Numbered from the stretch's first letter, positions 25,588-35,479 are shown. The stretch: DNA of 64,000 bases from Henriciella mobilis (GCF_003576315.1 NZ_QWFZ01000003.1:372001-436000), one strand, 5' to 3'. Notes: generated from the sequence alone by a model not told the origin. Numbers and translations: made by a program.

Positions 25588-26169
25588 ATGAGCGCACACC
25601 GCAATAACGCAATAGACGCTGGCAGAATTGAGGCGGCCATTTCCGACCGCACAATCGCGCTGGTCGGCTTGATGGGCGCGGGCAAGTCAACGGTCGGGAA
25701 AAGGCTCGCCGACCGGCTCAACCGCCAGTTCTACGACAGCGACAATGAGATCGAGAAGGCCGCTGGCCTTTCCATTTCGGACATCTTCACCCTGCATGGC
25801 GAAGCCGAGTTCCGGCGCGGGGAGCGACGCGTGCTCGAACGCCTTCTGAATGAAGAACCACATGTCCTGGCGACGGGCGGCGGCGCCTATCTCGACCCCG
25901 AAACACGCGACCTGCTGCGCGAGAAGGCCGTGACGATCTGGCTCAATGCAGACCTGGAAACACTCTGGCGGCGCGTCTCCCGGCGCGGCCACCGGCCCTT
26001 GCTGAAAGCCGAAAACCCGAAGGGCGTTCTCAGCCGCCTCCTGACCGAGCGCACCCCGATCTATGAGCAGGCCGACCTGGTCGTGCGAAGCGAGGAAGGC
26101 CCGCACAAGGCGACCGTCGAGTCGATCCTGCGCGCCCTTGATGACTGGTCGAAAGCCCGCCATGCCTGA
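25588..26169 (+). CDS. aroK: shikimate kinase
   Basis: Phosphorylates shikimate with ATP in aromatic amino acid synthesis. The 193-residue protein, slightly longer than the 170-180 norm through an N-terminal extension, has the Walker [16 protein letters not shown], the YDSDNEIE shikimate-binding block, FRRGERRVL, the ATGGGAYLD loop and the lid RRGHRPLL. The aroB start overlaps its stop by 8 nt, the classical aroK-aroB pair. Confidence 0.96.
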   Translation: MSAHRNNAIDAGRIEAAISDRTIALVGLMGAGKSTVGKRLADRLNRQFYDSDNEIEKAAGLSISDIFTLHGEAEFRRGERRVLERLLNEEPHVLATGGGAYLDPETRDLLREKAVTIWLNADLETLWRRVSRRGHRPLLKAENPKGVLSRLLTERTPIYEQADLVVRSEEGPHKATVESILRALDDWSKARHA

Positions 26170-27292
26170 AACGATGAGTGACACCAAACGCGTCCGGGTC
26201 GAACTCGGCGACCGAAGCTATGACATCCTGATCGGCGAAGGCCTGCTGGCAGAGGCAGGCACGCTGATTGCGCCCATGGTGCGTCAGCCGCGCGTCTTCG
26301 TCCTGACCGATGACACGGTGGGCGGGCTCTACGCAGACACCCTCTCTGAAAGCCTGTCGCGCGCCGGCCTTGCGATGCGGATGAAATCGGTCCCGCCGGG
26401 CGAGGGCTCGAAATCCTGGGCCGTGCTAGGAGACGTGCTCGACTGGCTCTTGTCGGAGGGCGCAGGCCGGGACGATGTTCTGGTCGCGCTGGGCGGCGGC
26501 ATTGTCGGCGACCTCACAGGCGTCGCCGCATCGCTGATGAAGCGCGGCATGAAATTCGTGCAGGTCCCGACCACGCTGCTGGCGCAGGTCGACAGCTCGG
26601 TTGGCGGCAAGACGGCGGTCAATGCCAGCCAGGGCAAGAACCTGATCGGCGCCTTCTACCAGCCCCAGCTGGTGCTGGCAGACACAGCCGCCCTGAAAAC
26701 CCTGCCCGAGCGCGAGCGGCTGGCGGGTTATGCCGAAATCGTGAAATACGCGCTGATCGACGATCCGGACTTCTTCGACTGGCTGGAGCGCAACGGCAAG
26801 GATGTGGTCGCCCTTCAGCCCGAAGCGCTCAGCGAGGCCGTTGCGGTCTCCTGCGCGGCCAAGGCGCGGATCGTGTCGCAGGACGAGACCGAGGCGGGCG
26901 TGCGCGCCCTTCTCAATCTCGGGCACACATTCGGCCATGCGCTCGAAGCGGCCAATGGATTCCAGCCATCCCTGCTCCATGGCGAAGCGGTTGCCGCCGG
27001 CATGGCGCTCGCGCTGCGCTACTCGGTCCGGCAGGGCCTCATGAAGGGCCAGGATGCAGACCGCGCATCGCGCCTGCTTGAATCGGCAGGGCTTGTGACA
27101 CAATTAAAGCGCCTGAACGGGGGGCCTTACCCGGCAGACAGGCTGACGGAAGCCATGAAGCAGGACAAGAAGGTCCGGGCCGGCCGGGTTCCACTCATCC
27201 TGGCGCGGGGACTGGGCCAGGCCTTCATACAACCGGACGCCGATCTTTCGGATGTCCGCGAATTTCTCAATGAGGAGCTTCAGCAGGGCTGA
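26162..27292 (+). CDS. aroB: 3-dehydroquinate synthase
   Basis: Cyclises DAHP to 3-dehydroquinate, the second shikimate step, using NAD+ and a metal. The 376-residue protein has [52 protein letters not shown] and the zinc-ligand region [11 protein letters not shown] with [12 protein letters not shown]. Start choice: ATG at 26162 overlapping aroK; an ATG at 26174 is an alternative. The frame is open further upstream inside aroK but is not needed. Followed by the corC-like gene after only 3 bp. Confidence 0.96.
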   Translation: MPETMSDTKRVRVELGDRSYDILIGEGLLAEAGTLIAPMVRQPRVFVLTDDTVGGLYADTLSESLSRAGLAMRMKSVPPGEGSKSWAVLGDVLDWLLSEGAGRDDVLVALGGGIVGDLTGVAASLMKRGMKFVQVPTTLLAQVDSSVGGKTAVNASQGKNLIGAFYQPQLVLADTAALKTLPERERLAGYAEIVKYALIDDPDFFDWLERNGKDVVALQPEALSEAVAVSCAAKARIVSQDETEAGVRALLNLGHTFGHALEAANGFQPSLLHGEAVAAGMALALRYSVRQGLMKGQDADRASRLLESAGLVTQLKRLNGGPYPADRLTEAMKQDKKVRAGRVPLILARGLGQAFIQPDADLSDVREFLNEELQQG

Positions 27293-27295
27293 GCC

Positions 27296-28567
27296 ATGAT
27301 TATCGGAACCGCTGTCGCCATCCTGCTTCTGCTCGGGATGTCGGCCTTTTTTTCGGGCTCTGAAACAGCCCTCACCGCCGCTTCCCGCAACCGGATTCAC
27401 GCGCTCGAACGCGAAGGAAACAAACGCGCCGCGGTGGTCAATTCGCTGATCTCCGACAGGGAGCGCCTGATCGGCGCGATCCTGCTCGGAAACAACCTCG
27501 TCAACATCCTTGCCTCCGCACTGGCCACGAACCTGTTCGCGAGCCTGATGCCCGGCGGCATGGGTGTGGCCGTGGCAACAGCCGTGATGACCGTCCTCGT
27601 CCTCGTCTTCGCGGAAGTGCTGCCCAAGACCTATGCCATTACGCGCGCCGACTCCATGGCGATGTCCGTTGGCAAGCCGATCAGCTGGCTCGTCGCCGCC
27701 GTTGCCTGGATCACGGTGCTCATCCAGGCCGTGGTCAATACCACGCTGCGCATGGTCGGCGCCGGCGCGCCCGATGCCTCCTTCACGGCAGAGGAGGAAA
27801 TCCGCGGCGCCATCGACTTCCACCATTCCGAAGGCGGCGTGGACGAGGCGGACCGTCACCGCCTGGTCGGCGCGCTCGACCTGAAGGACATGACCGTCGA
27901 AGAGGTGATGATCCACCGCAAGAACATCACCATGCTCGACGCCTCCCTGCCGCCCGGCGACATCATACGCCAGGCCCTCAACAGCCCGCATACGCGCATC
28001 CCGCTCTACAATGCAGAGGAAGACGAGATCACGGGTATCCTTCACATGAAGGACCTGTTGCGCGCGGTCGTGCAGCAGAAGGGCACGATCGACGATATCG
28101 ACTTCAAGGATCTCCTGCGTGAGCCCTGGTTCGTGCCCGAGACAACGCCGCTGCAGGACCAGCTCGACCTGTTCCTGACCGAGCGCAACCACTTTGCCCT
28201 TGTCGTGGACGAGTATGGCGAGCTTCAGGGCCTGCTGACGCTGGAAGACATCCTGGAGGAAATCGTCGGCGACATCCGCGACGAGCACGACGTGCCCGTT
28301 CAGGGCGTGCGGCCGCAATCGGACGGGTCCGTCATGGTGGAAGGCTGGGTCACGATCCGCGACCTCAACCGCGCGACCGGCTGGAACCTGCCCGACGACG
28401 AAGCCGTAACCGTTGCCGGCCTCGTCATCCACGAGGCCCAGACCATTCCCGAGCCGGGCCAGCGCTTTGCCTTTCACGGCCACCGCTTCGATGTGATCCG
28501 CAAGACCCGCAACCAGATTACCGGCCTGCGTGTCTCGCCCATCCCCGAAGAACCGGAGCCTGTCTGA
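27296..28567 (+). CDS. HlyC/CorC-family membrane protein (DUF21-CBS-CorC_HlyC)
   Basis: A 423-residue protein with a DUF21/CNNM-like membrane domain of about four helices (residues 1-150, including FSGSETALTAASRNRI), a pair of CBS domains (about 200-330) and a C-terminal CorC_HlyC domain. Family members export Mg2+ or Co2+ or affect their balance; the CBS pair senses nucleotides. The ATG is 3 bp past the aroB stop, so it belongs to the aroK-aroB unit. The neighbourhood is common in alphaproteobacteria, although the functional link to aromatic synthesis is not known. Confidence 0.9.
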   Translation: MIIGTAVAILLLLGMSAFFSGSETALTAASRNRIHALEREGNKRAAVVNSLISDRERLIGAILLGNNLVNILASALATNLFASLMPGGMGVAVATAVMTVLVLVFAEVLPKTYAITRADSMAMSVGKPISWLVAAVAWITVLIQAVVNTTLRMVGAGAPDASFTAEEEIRGAIDFHHSEGGVDEADRHRLVGALDLKDMTVEEVMIHRKNITMLDASLPPGDIIRQALNSPHTRIPLYNAEEDEITGILHMKDLLRAVVQQKGTIDDIDFKDLLREPWFVPETTPLQDQLDLFLTERNHFALVVDEYGELQGLLTLEDILEEIVGDIRDEHDVPVQGVRPQSDGSVMVEGWVTIRDLNRATGWNLPDDEAVTVAGLVIHEAQTIPEPGQRFAFHGHRFDVIRKTRNQITGLRVSPIPEEPEPV

Positions 28568-28645
28568 CGAGATCGCCTCCCCAACGCCTTGATTGTGTCA
28601 GATTTCGCAGACTAGCTTCGGGGCAAGCCATCGAAGGGGACACAG

Positions 28646-30040
28646 ATGAAGACGGTATCATGGAGCGCACTGGCCGTTGCAGGCCTGCTAGGATTGAGCG
28701 CCTGCGCCACGGGCGATGTCACCGCCGCAGGGCCGGATGATGTTGTCGTAACAGGTTCGGGCGGCGACGATGCCGGCCCCGCGCCGGTCCCGTCCGCCCC
28801 GCCACCGCCTCCCCCGCCACCTCCGCCACCTCCTGTGATGGCTGAAGAGGCGGCACCGTCTGCCAAGGCAGATGGCATGATCGCGCCTGCACCGGAATCG
28901 CCTGATGCTGAACGCGAACGCCCGCTTCCCCAGTCAGGGACGCTGACCGCCGGTGACTATGACGACGTCCTCAATCCCGGCCTCTACAAGGCCTATCTCG
29001 ACAAGGCGCTGCAGGGCCCGCTTGGCCGCAAGGACCTGCCCTTCGTCGATGCGGCCGACCGGATCGAGATCGTCCTGACCGACCGGCTCGGCAAGCCGAT
29101 GCCGTTTGCGGAAATCCTGGTCCAGGACGGTAATGGCGAGACCATGTTCCCGCTGGTGACTGGCGCCAAGGGCCGCGTCTTCCTCTATCCGCAATTCGAT
29201 GCCCTCGGCGGTGCGGTCACGCTGAAGGCGTCTGCGCCCGGTTCGCAGGGGATCAGCCACACGCTCGATCTCAGCGGTGACAGCGCGCCCGACAAGCTGA
29301 CGCTGAGCTTTGCCAGCGACGCGCCGAAGATCGAGAAGCTCGACCTCTTGCTGACCATCGATGCCACCGGATCGATGAGCGACGAGATGCGCTACCTGCA
29401 GAGCGAACTCCTCGCCATTCTCGACCGCGTGCGCGAAGGCCATGGGTCGCTGGACATCCATGCGGGCCTGATCGTCTATCGCGATGAAGGCGACCAGTAC
29501 GTCGTGCGCGAATTCGACTTCACCGGTGATCTCGAGGCCTTCATGGCGGATCTCGAGGCCCAGAAAGCCCAGGGCGGCGGCGACTTTCCGGAGGCCATGC
29601 AGGATGCCATGAAGGCCGGTCTGGACTTCGACTGGCGCGACGGCGCCATCAAGGTGAACATGCTCGTCGCCGACGCGCCGCCGCACGATGAAGACATCCA
29701 GGCGACCTGGGACAGCGCGCTCTTCTCACGCACGCGCGGCATCCATATCGTTCCACTGGCCGCCTCTGGCGTCGACGACACCGCCGAATTCCTGATGCGC
29801 GCCATGGGACAGATCACCGGCGGGCGCTACCTCTTCCTCACCGACGATAGCGGCGTCGGCAATCCGCACGCCGAACCGACGGTGGACTGTTATGTCGTCA
29901 CCCGCCTCGACAGCCTGGTCGAACGGGTGCTGAACGAGCTGGTCACCGGCCAGCGCGAGGAGCCCGACGGCGGCGACGTCATCCGCATTGTCGGCGACTA
30001 CAAGGCCGGCATCTGCAAAGTGGAGGGTGCGGAGAGCTAG
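28646..30040 (+). CDS. VWA-domain lipoprotein with a polyproline linker
   Basis: A 464-residue lipoprotein: signal peptide with lipobox LSAC (Cys 20), an acidic and Pro-rich linker containing twelve consecutive prolines (residues 52-63), a region of unknown fold to about 225, then a von Willebrand A domain with the MIDAS D239-A-T-G-S-M-S and a later Asp-rich loop VADAPPHDED. The VWA domain binds a divalent metal and partner proteins. No catalytic motif is seen, so it may be an envelope adhesion or assembly protein. The C-terminal part includes two cysteines that could pair. Upstream AGGGGA supports the ATG. Confidence 0.82.
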   Translation: MKTVSWSALAVAGLLGLSACATGDVTAAGPDDVVVTGSGGDDAGPAPVPSAPPPPPPPPPPPPVMAEEAAPSAKADGMIAPAPESPDAERERPLPQSGTLTAGDYDDVLNPGLYKAYLDKALQGPLGRKDLPFVDAADRIEIVLTDRLGKPMPFAEILVQDGNGETMFPLVTGAKGRVFLYPQFDALGGAVTLKASAPGSQGISHTLDLSGDSAPDKLTLSFASDAPKIEKLDLLLTIDATGSMSDEMRYLQSELLAILDRVREGHGSLDIHAGLIVYRDEGDQYVVREFDFTGDLEAFMADLEAQKAQGGGDFPEAMQDAMKAGLDFDWRDGAIKVNMLVADAPPHDEDIQATWDSALFSRTRGIHIVPLAASGVDDTAEFLMRAMGQITGGRYLFLTDDSGVGNPHAEPTVDCYVVTRLDSLVERVLNELVTGQREEPDGGDVIRIVGDYKAGICKVEGAES

Positions 30041-30044
30041 CGCG

Positions 30045-30830
30045 CTACTGCGCGACCCAGCCGCCATCCATCTGCATCAGCGCGCCGTTGATCTGGTCGC
30101 CGGACGGGCTTGTCAGGAAGACGGCCATGGCGCCGACCTGTTCGGCCGTGACGAACTGCTTGGTCGGCTGAGCGGCGAGTAGGACGTCTCTTTTTACCTC
30201 CTCCTCGGAGATGCCGCGCGCTCTGGCGGTATCGGTAATCTGCGCATCGACCAGAGGCGTGTGCACATAACCCGGGCAGATCGCATTGCAGCGCACGCCA
30301 TGCTGGGCTCCTTCCAGCGCGACGACCTTGGTGAGCCCGGCAATGCCGTGCTTGGCCGCGACATAGGCAGCCTTGAAGGGCGAGGCGACGAGGGCATGCG
30401 CGCTCGCCGTATTGACGATCCGGCCCCAGCCCTTCTCCTTCATCGGCCCCATCACCATGCGCGTCGTATGGAAGGCAGCCGTCAGGTTCAGCCCGATGAT
30501 CAGATCCCATTTGGCGACGGGAAAATCCTCGATCGGCGAAACATGCTGTACACCGGCATTGTTGACGAGAATGTCGACCCCGCCAAAGTCGCGGGCGGCA
30601 TAGCCGATCAGGCCTTCAATGGCCTCAGGATCGGTCAGGTCGGCGCCTGAAAAGCCGATCTTGCCCTCGAAGCGCTTTTCGAAGTCGGCAACCAGCGCGT
30701 CGTCCTCGCCCGGCTTGACGAGCCCATTCAGGACAATGTTCGCGCCCTCCGCGGCGAGTGCCTCGGCAATGGCCTTTCCAATTCCGCTCGTGGATCCAGT
30801 GACCAGCGCCGTCTTACCGCGATGCAGCAT
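30045..30830 (-). CDS. bdhA: 3-hydroxybutyrate dehydrogenase (SDR family)
   Basis: Interconverts D-3-hydroxybutyrate and acetoacetate with NAD+. The 261-residue classical short-chain dehydrogenase has TGSTSGIGKAIAEALA, NNAGVQHVSPIEDFP (the QHV-x-PIE motif is characteristic of BdhA), catalytic Ser in NTASAHALVAS, Tyr-x3-Lys in AAYVAAKHG, and CPGYVHTPLVDAQI. AGGAG precedes the ATG with good spacing. It fits with hbd, ETF and enoyl-CoA hydratase in C4/PHB metabolism. Only 5 bp separate its stop from the VWA gene stop. Confidence 0.93.
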   Translation of the reverse strand: MLHRGKTALVTGSTSGIGKAIAEALAAEGANIVLNGLVKPGEDDALVADFEKRFEGKIGFSGADLTDPEAIEGLIGYAARDFGGVDILVNNAGVQHVSPIEDFPVAKWDLIIGLNLTAAFHTTRMVMGPMKEKGWGRIVNTASAHALVASPFKAAYVAAKHGIAGLTKVVALEGAQHGVRCNAICPGYVHTPLVDAQITDTARARGISEEEVKRDVLLAAQPTKQFVTAEQVGAMAVFLTSPSGDQINGALMQMDGGWVAQ

Positions 30831-30907
30831 GTTTGCTCCTATGTTCTTGAGTGAGGCTTCCGGCTTGTTTAGGACAAAGCTTTACAAGACAACAGACCGA
30901 GGCGCGC

Positions 30908-31339
30908 ATGAGTTCAGTTTTGCAGTCCTTTCAGGCGGGATTTCCTGTTTTCCTGATTTGGACCGGGACAGCCGGCGCGCTGTTTATCCTTGCGGCGACG
31001 ATCTATGTCCTGCTGACGCCGTGGAAAGAACTCGCCCTGGTGCGCGGTGGCAACGCAACCGCCGGCCTGGCGCTGGCGGGGGCTTTCATCGGCCTCGCCA
31101 TCCCGCTGGCCTCCTGCCTGGCCTCAAGCGTTTCACTGCTCGACCTGATCCTCTGGGGCGTTGTCGCGCTGATCCTGCAATTGCTGGCCTATCGTCTGAC
31201 CGACCTCTTGCTCCGCGACCTTCCAAAACGCATACAGGATGATGAGGCAGGCGCCGCAATAGTCTTGATTTCGACCAAACTTGCGAGTGCAATGCTTCTG
31301 GCCGCCGGGCTCTGGGATCCGGCGCTGCAGAGGTTCTAG
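30908..31339 (+). CDS. DUF350-type inner membrane protein
   Basis: A 143-residue protein with four hydrophobic segments arranged as two repeats (LIWTGTAGALFILAATIYVLLTP / TAGLALAGAFIGLAIPLAS and LLDLILWGVVALILQLLAYRLTDLLL / a final helix), the pattern of DUF350 (UPF0719). The function is unknown; these often flank genes for envelope or stress proteins. The ATG at 30908 is chosen over the frame start at 30851. It precedes the protease gene by 14 bp and the AGGAGG of that gene begins right after this stop. Confidence 0.8.
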   Translation: MSSVLQSFQAGFPVFLIWTGTAGALFILAATIYVLLTPWKELALVRGGNATAGLALAGAFIGLAIPLASCLASSVSLLDLILWGVVALILQLLAYRLTDLLLRDLPKRIQDDEAGAAIVLISTKLASAMLLAAGLWDPALQRF

Positions 31340-31353
31340 GAGGAGGACGGCTT

Positions 31354-32184
31354 TTGCGTTTCATCCCCGACTGGCTGGTCTACACGCTCGCTCTGCTCGC
31401 GATTGTCGGCGGCGTGTTCGCCAATACACCGGACGAGGACGCACCGCCCGCCACGCCGGACTCCGTTGAGCGGGAAGGCGCCACACTGCCACCGCCTTCC
31501 GCTTTCGATGAAACCGTCCTCGTCCGCGTCGAATCGCCCAAGGACGGGATCGGCACCGCCTTCTCGATCGATACACAAGGCCATTACCTGACTGCCCGCC
31601 ACGTCGTCGAAGGGTGTGATGATGTCTCGCTGCTCGTTGCGCCGGGACAGTACCTGCCGGTCGAGAATGTCTCGGTCTCCGAGCGTAGCGACCTCGCCCT
31701 GCTGGTGGCCAGGCCCAGCCTTGCCCCCGTCGCGCTCGACACGTCCCCGGACCTGCGCATCGGGTCCTATGGTTTCCATGTCGGCTATCCGCAGGGCCGG
31801 CCTGGCGAAGCCTCGTCCCGCCTGATCGCGCGCTCGCGCCTTGTCATGAGCGGGCTGCGCAGCGGCGAGGAATCGGTGCTCGCCTGGGCTGAAACCGGCC
31901 GCACCAGCGACCTCGAAGGCCCGCTTGGCGGCCTCAGCGGCGGCCCCGTCTATGACGATCAAGGCCGGGTGCGCGGTGTGATCATCGCCGAAAGCCCGCG
32001 CCGCGGACGCATCTACAGCGCCTCGCCGGAAGCGATCAGCCGGTTCCTCGACGACCAGGGCATTGAGCCGCTTGGTGAGCGCCCGCTCCCGATCACGCCG
32101 GACTCCTATGGCGGCATGGCCGACCGGGCCCGCCAGAGCCTGCAGGTGGTGAAAGTGGCCTGCGAAGTCGGAAACAGTTCATGA
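31354..32184 (+). CDS. membrane-anchored trypsin-like serine protease
   Basis: A 276-residue protein with one N-terminal helix (WLVYTLALLAIVGGVFA), a short linker, and a chymotrypsin-fold domain of the HtrA-like S1C kind without a PDZ. The catalytic triad is visible: His in TARHVVEGC, Asp in SERSDLALLVA, Ser in GGLSGGPVYDD. The C-terminal tail after residue 230 has no known domain. The start is a TTG with AGGAGG seven bases upstream. It overlaps pyrF by 4 nt (ATGA), and follows the DUF350 gene closely, so the three genes form one operon. Confidence 0.85.
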   Translation: MRFIPDWLVYTLALLAIVGGVFANTPDEDAPPATPDSVEREGATLPPPSAFDETVLVRVESPKDGIGTAFSIDTQGHYLTARHVVEGCDDVSLLVAPGQYLPVENVSVSERSDLALLVARPSLAPVALDTSPDLRIGSYGFHVGYPQGRPGEASSRLIARSRLVMSGLRSGEESVLAWAETGRTSDLEGPLGGLSGGPVYDDQGRVRGVIIAESPRRGRIYSASPEAISRFLDDQGIEPLGERPLPITPDSYGGMADRARQSLQVVKVACEVGNSS

Positions 32185-33062
32185 GTGCATTTGCCGACCG
32201 GCTTTTTGAAGCCGCTGACCGGTTCGGCCCGCTATGTGTCGGCATCGACCCGCATGAGGGACGTATCCCAGCGCTGTTCGGGGGCGACACGCCCGAAGGG
32301 GTAGAGCGCTGGGGCCTTGCCATGGTCGAGGCCGTCAGGGGCCGGGCCGGCGTCATCAAACCGCAATCGGCCTTTTTCGAACGCCATGGATGGCAAGGCA
32401 TGCGCGCGCTGACCCACATATTGGAGGCAGCGCGTGAGGCCGGTCTGGTCGTCCTGATGGACGCCAAGCGCGGCGACATCGGGTCCACCGCGCAGGGCTA
32501 TGTCTCGGCCTTCCTGGAAGCCGGCGCGCCCTTCCCCTGCGATGCGCTGACCATCAACCCGTATATGGGTCTCGACACGATCGAGCCGCATGTCGCGGCC
32601 GCCGAGCAATACGGCAAAGGCGTGATCGTTCTGGCCCGGACCTCCAATCCCGGATCGGCGGACTTCCAGTCGAAATCGCTGGAAGGCGCGCCGCTCTTCG
32701 AGCGCGTCGTCGAAGCGTTGGCACCGATGGTCGAGCGGCTGAAGGGCGACTGCGGCTGGTCGGGCCTGATGCTGGTGACCGGCGCGACCGGCCCGGAAGA
32801 GGCCCGCCGCCTGCGAGAACTCGCGCCTGACGCCCTGTTCCTGGTGCCCGGCTATGGCGCACAGGGCGCTGGCGCCGCAGAAGCGCTTGCCGGCTTTCGC
32901 CAACAGGGAAACCGGCTGGTCGGCGGCGTTGTCAGCGCATCGCGCTCGGTGAACTTCCCGGCCGGCTCTGCTGAAGCGGACACGCTCGACGGCTGGCGTA
33001 TCGCGGTCACTGAAGCGATTGCTGCAGCCCAGGCCGACCTGGTCGCTGCAGCCGGCACCTGA
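32181..33062 (+). CDS. pyrF: orotidine 5'-phosphate decarboxylase, type 2
   Basis: Decarboxylates OMP to UMP, the last step of de novo pyrimidine synthesis. The 293-residue length and sequence GIDPHEGRI, KPQSAFFERHG and LMDAKRGDIGSTAQGY (catalytic Lys and Asp) mark the longer type 2 enzyme rather than the 230-residue E. coli type. GYGAQG and VGGVVSASRSVNFP complete the phosphate site. The ATG overlaps the protease stop by 4 nt; in this position it depends on upstream translation. Confidence 0.95.
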   Translation: MSAFADRLFEAADRFGPLCVGIDPHEGRIPALFGGDTPEGVERWGLAMVEAVRGRAGVIKPQSAFFERHGWQGMRALTHILEAAREAGLVVLMDAKRGDIGSTAQGYVSAFLEAGAPFPCDALTINPYMGLDTIEPHVAAAEQYGKGVIVLARTSNPGSADFQSKSLEGAPLFERVVEALAPMVERLKGDCGWSGLMLVTGATGPEEARRLRELAPDALFLVPGYGAQGAGAAEALAGFRQQGNRLVGGVVSASRSVNFPAGSAEADTLDGWRIAVTEAIAAAQADLVAAAGT

Positions 33063-33174
33063 GCCTTACCTTGCGTCTATCTCGACAATGAACACCAATC
33101 CCGTAGCATGCCTCTGTGAGGCTGACTTCGCAAAACAGACGGAGCAGCGAGAGAGGAAATGACGGGGAGCGACC

Positions 33175-35391
33175 ATGACAATCAGGCGAGTACTAGCGAC
33201 CGCAGCAATGTCAGCCCTTTGGCTTTCGGCATGCGGCAATCCGGCCGATGAGCCGACCACGCCGGAAACACCGGCAGGAACGGAAACCAGCCCTGAAAAA
33301 GGCGCTGCAGCCGTCGACGATGAGCGCCTGCTCAATGCGGCCGCGACACCGGAAGAGTGGCTGACCTATAACGGCACCTATGACGAGCAGCGCCATTCCA
33401 CGCTGACCGGCATCACAAAGGAGAACATCTCCGAACTGGCACCGGCCTGGACCTATGACCTGAAAACCGGGCGCGGTATGGAGTCGACGCCGATCGTGGT
33501 CGATGGCGTCATGTACCTGACCTCCAGCTGGTCGGTCGTCTACGCGCTCGACCCGGTCACCGGTGAAGAGCTATGGGTTCACGACCCGGACGTCGACCGC
33601 GCCGTTGGCGTGAAAGCCTGCTGTGACGTCGTCAATCGCGGCGTCGCGGTATATGACGGCAAGGTCTATGTCGGCGTGATCGATGGCCGCCTGCAGGCCC
33701 TGGACGCCAAGACCGGCGAAGTCGTCTGGAGCAAGGTCACTGTCGACCAGTCGAAGCCTTACACCATCACAGGCGCACCACGCATCGTGAAGGGCAATGT
33801 GCTGATCGGCAATGGCGGCGCCGAGCTTGGCGTGCGCGGCTACCTGTCTGCCTATGATGCCGAGACAGGCGATCTGTCATGGCGCTTCTACACCGTCCCC
33901 AATCCGAACAAGGAGCCTGACGGCGCGGCCTCGGATGCCATCTTCGCCGAGCTGGCGAACGACACCTGGGGCGATGATGGCGCCTGGGTCACCGATGGCG
34001 GCGGCGGCACGGTCTGGGATTCGATCGTCTATGACACCGTCAACGACCAGGTCATCTTCGGCGTCGGCAATGGCTCGCCGTGGAATGCCAACCTGCGCGA
34101 CCCGAGCAGCGACGGGGACAATCTCTTCGTCTCGTCCATGGTCGCCGTGGATGCCGACACAGGCGAATACAACTGGCACTTCCAGACGACCCCGCGCGAC
34201 AATTGGGACTATACGGCGACCCAGCACATCATGCTGGCCGACCTGCCTCTCGGCCCGGACGGCGAAACGCGCCGCGTGGCCATGCAGGCACCGAAAAACG
34301 GTTTCTTCTACGTCGTGGACGCCAAGACCGGCGAATTCATTTCCGGCGAGCCCTACTCGACATTGAACTGGGCTGAAGGCCTGGACGAGACCGGCCGCCC
34401 GATCGAGAATCCGGAAGCGCGCAACAATGACCCGGCAACCTATAATGGCTTCATCCAGGTGCCTGCCCCTTATGGCGCGCACAACTGGCACCCAATGGCG
34501 ATGAACCCGGACCTTGGTCTGGTCTATATCCCGGCCATGACGATCGGCCAGGCCTATATCACCGACCCGCGCTTCAAGTCGAAACCAGCCAAGTGGAATA
34601 CCGGCATGGACTTTTCCGCCGGCATGCCGCTTCGCTATCCGGCGGGCACGGTCCAGGCCCTGCGGGCAGCGGCGACCGGTACGCTGGTCGCATGGGATCC
34701 AGTCAAGCAGGAAGCCCGCTGGACGGTCGAGCACACAGCCGCCTGGAATGGTGGTCTCCTGTCGACAGCAAGCGGCCTTGTCTTCCAGGGCAAGCTGGAC
34801 GGATCGCTTATCGCCTATGATGCGGCAACCGGTGAACAGCTCTGGAGCGCGCAGCTGAATTCGGGCGCCCTGTCCGGCCCGTCCACCTTCGAGATCGATG
34901 GCGAGCAATATGTAACGATCACGACCGGCTGGGGTCATGCCTTTGGCCTTGCGGCCGGCATGATGTTCAAGGATGCCGTCCCGCCGGCTGTCGGCAAGGT
35001 GGTTACCTTCAAGCTGGGCGGCGAGGCGACAATTCCGCCGCTCGATACCAGCCTGCTGGTCAATCCGGAGCCCAAGGCCGAGGCTTTCGGCGACGAGGAG
35101 ATGCTGCAAGCCGGCCTCGTCCACTTCTCGCGCAACTGCGCAGTCTGCCACGGCATGCTCGGCATCAGCTCGGGCGTTCTGCCGGACCTGCGCTGGTCGA
35201 CCTACACCGCCAGCGAAGAGGCCTGGAAGGGCGTCGTGATCGACGGCAATCTGAACGATATCGGCATGGTCTCCTTCGCCGACGTGCTGACGCCTGAGGA
35301 TGCCGAAGCGATCCGGGCCTATGTCGTGACGCAGGCCCACATGAAGGAAGCCCAGGCCGAGATGGGTGGCAATGACGGCGGCGGACAGTAA
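33175..35391 (+). CDS. PQQ-dependent quinohemoprotein alcohol dehydrogenase
   Basis: A 738-residue, exported lipoprotein (lipobox LSACG) with an eight-bladed PQQ propeller and a C-terminal cytochrome c domain. The adjacent Cys-Cys pair that stacks on PQQ is at 149-150. The catalytic Asp is D345 in D-N-W-D-Y-T. The residue two positions on is Thr, not Asp, which points to calcium rather than the lanthanide-type enzyme. The heme site is C655-A-V-C-H. It oxidises primary alcohols or similar substrates in the periplasm and passes electrons to a cytochrome or quinone. No pqq synthesis genes are in the window. GGGGAG precedes the ATG. Confidence 0.9.
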   Translation: MTIRRVLATAAMSALWLSACGNPADEPTTPETPAGTETSPEKGAAAVDDERLLNAAATPEEWLTYNGTYDEQRHSTLTGITKENISELAPAWTYDLKTGRGMESTPIVVDGVMYLTSSWSVVYALDPVTGEELWVHDPDVDRAVGVKACCDVVNRGVAVYDGKVYVGVIDGRLQALDAKTGEVVWSKVTVDQSKPYTITGAPRIVKGNVLIGNGGAELGVRGYLSAYDAETGDLSWRFYTVPNPNKEPDGAASDAIFAELANDTWGDDGAWVTDGGGGTVWDSIVYDTVNDQVIFGVGNGSPWNANLRDPSSDGDNLFVSSMVAVDADTGEYNWHFQTTPRDNWDYTATQHIMLADLPLGPDGETRRVAMQAPKNGFFYVVDAKTGEFISGEPYSTLNWAEGLDETGRPIENPEARNNDPATYNGFIQVPAPYGAHNWHPMAMNPDLGLVYIPAMTIGQAYITDPRFKSKPAKWNTGMDFSAGMPLRYPAGTVQALRAAATGTLVAWDPVKQEARWTVEHTAAWNGGLLSTASGLVFQGKLDGSLIAYDAATGEQLWSAQLNSGALSGPSTFEIDGEQYVTITTGWGHAFGLAAGMMFKDAVPPAVGKVVTFKLGGEATIPPLDTSLLVNPEPKAEAFGDEEMLQAGLVHFSRNCAVCHGMLGISSGVLPDLRWSTYTASEEAWKGVVIDGNLNDIGMVSFADVLTPEDAEAIRAYVVTQAHMKEAQAEMGGNDGGGQ

Positions 35392-35442
35392 CCGCCGTCA
35401 GCAACAATTCGACGCTTCATATCGCGAGGCGCAAGGCTTACA

Positions 35443-35476
35443 CTCCCCGGCAGGCCCTCCTGCCGGGGAGTTTTTT
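35443..35476 (+). terminator. intrinsic terminator carrying the next gene's Shine-Dalgarno
   Basis: CTCCCCGGCAGG (35443-35454) and CCTGCCGGGGAG (35459-35470) form a perfect 12-bp stem, followed by six T. The next ATG at 35480 is only 3 bp beyond, and its Shine-Dalgarno-like GGGGAG (35465-35470) is in the right arm, so a readthrough transcript would hide the RBS. Confidence 0.85.
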
Positions 35477-35479
35477 AGA

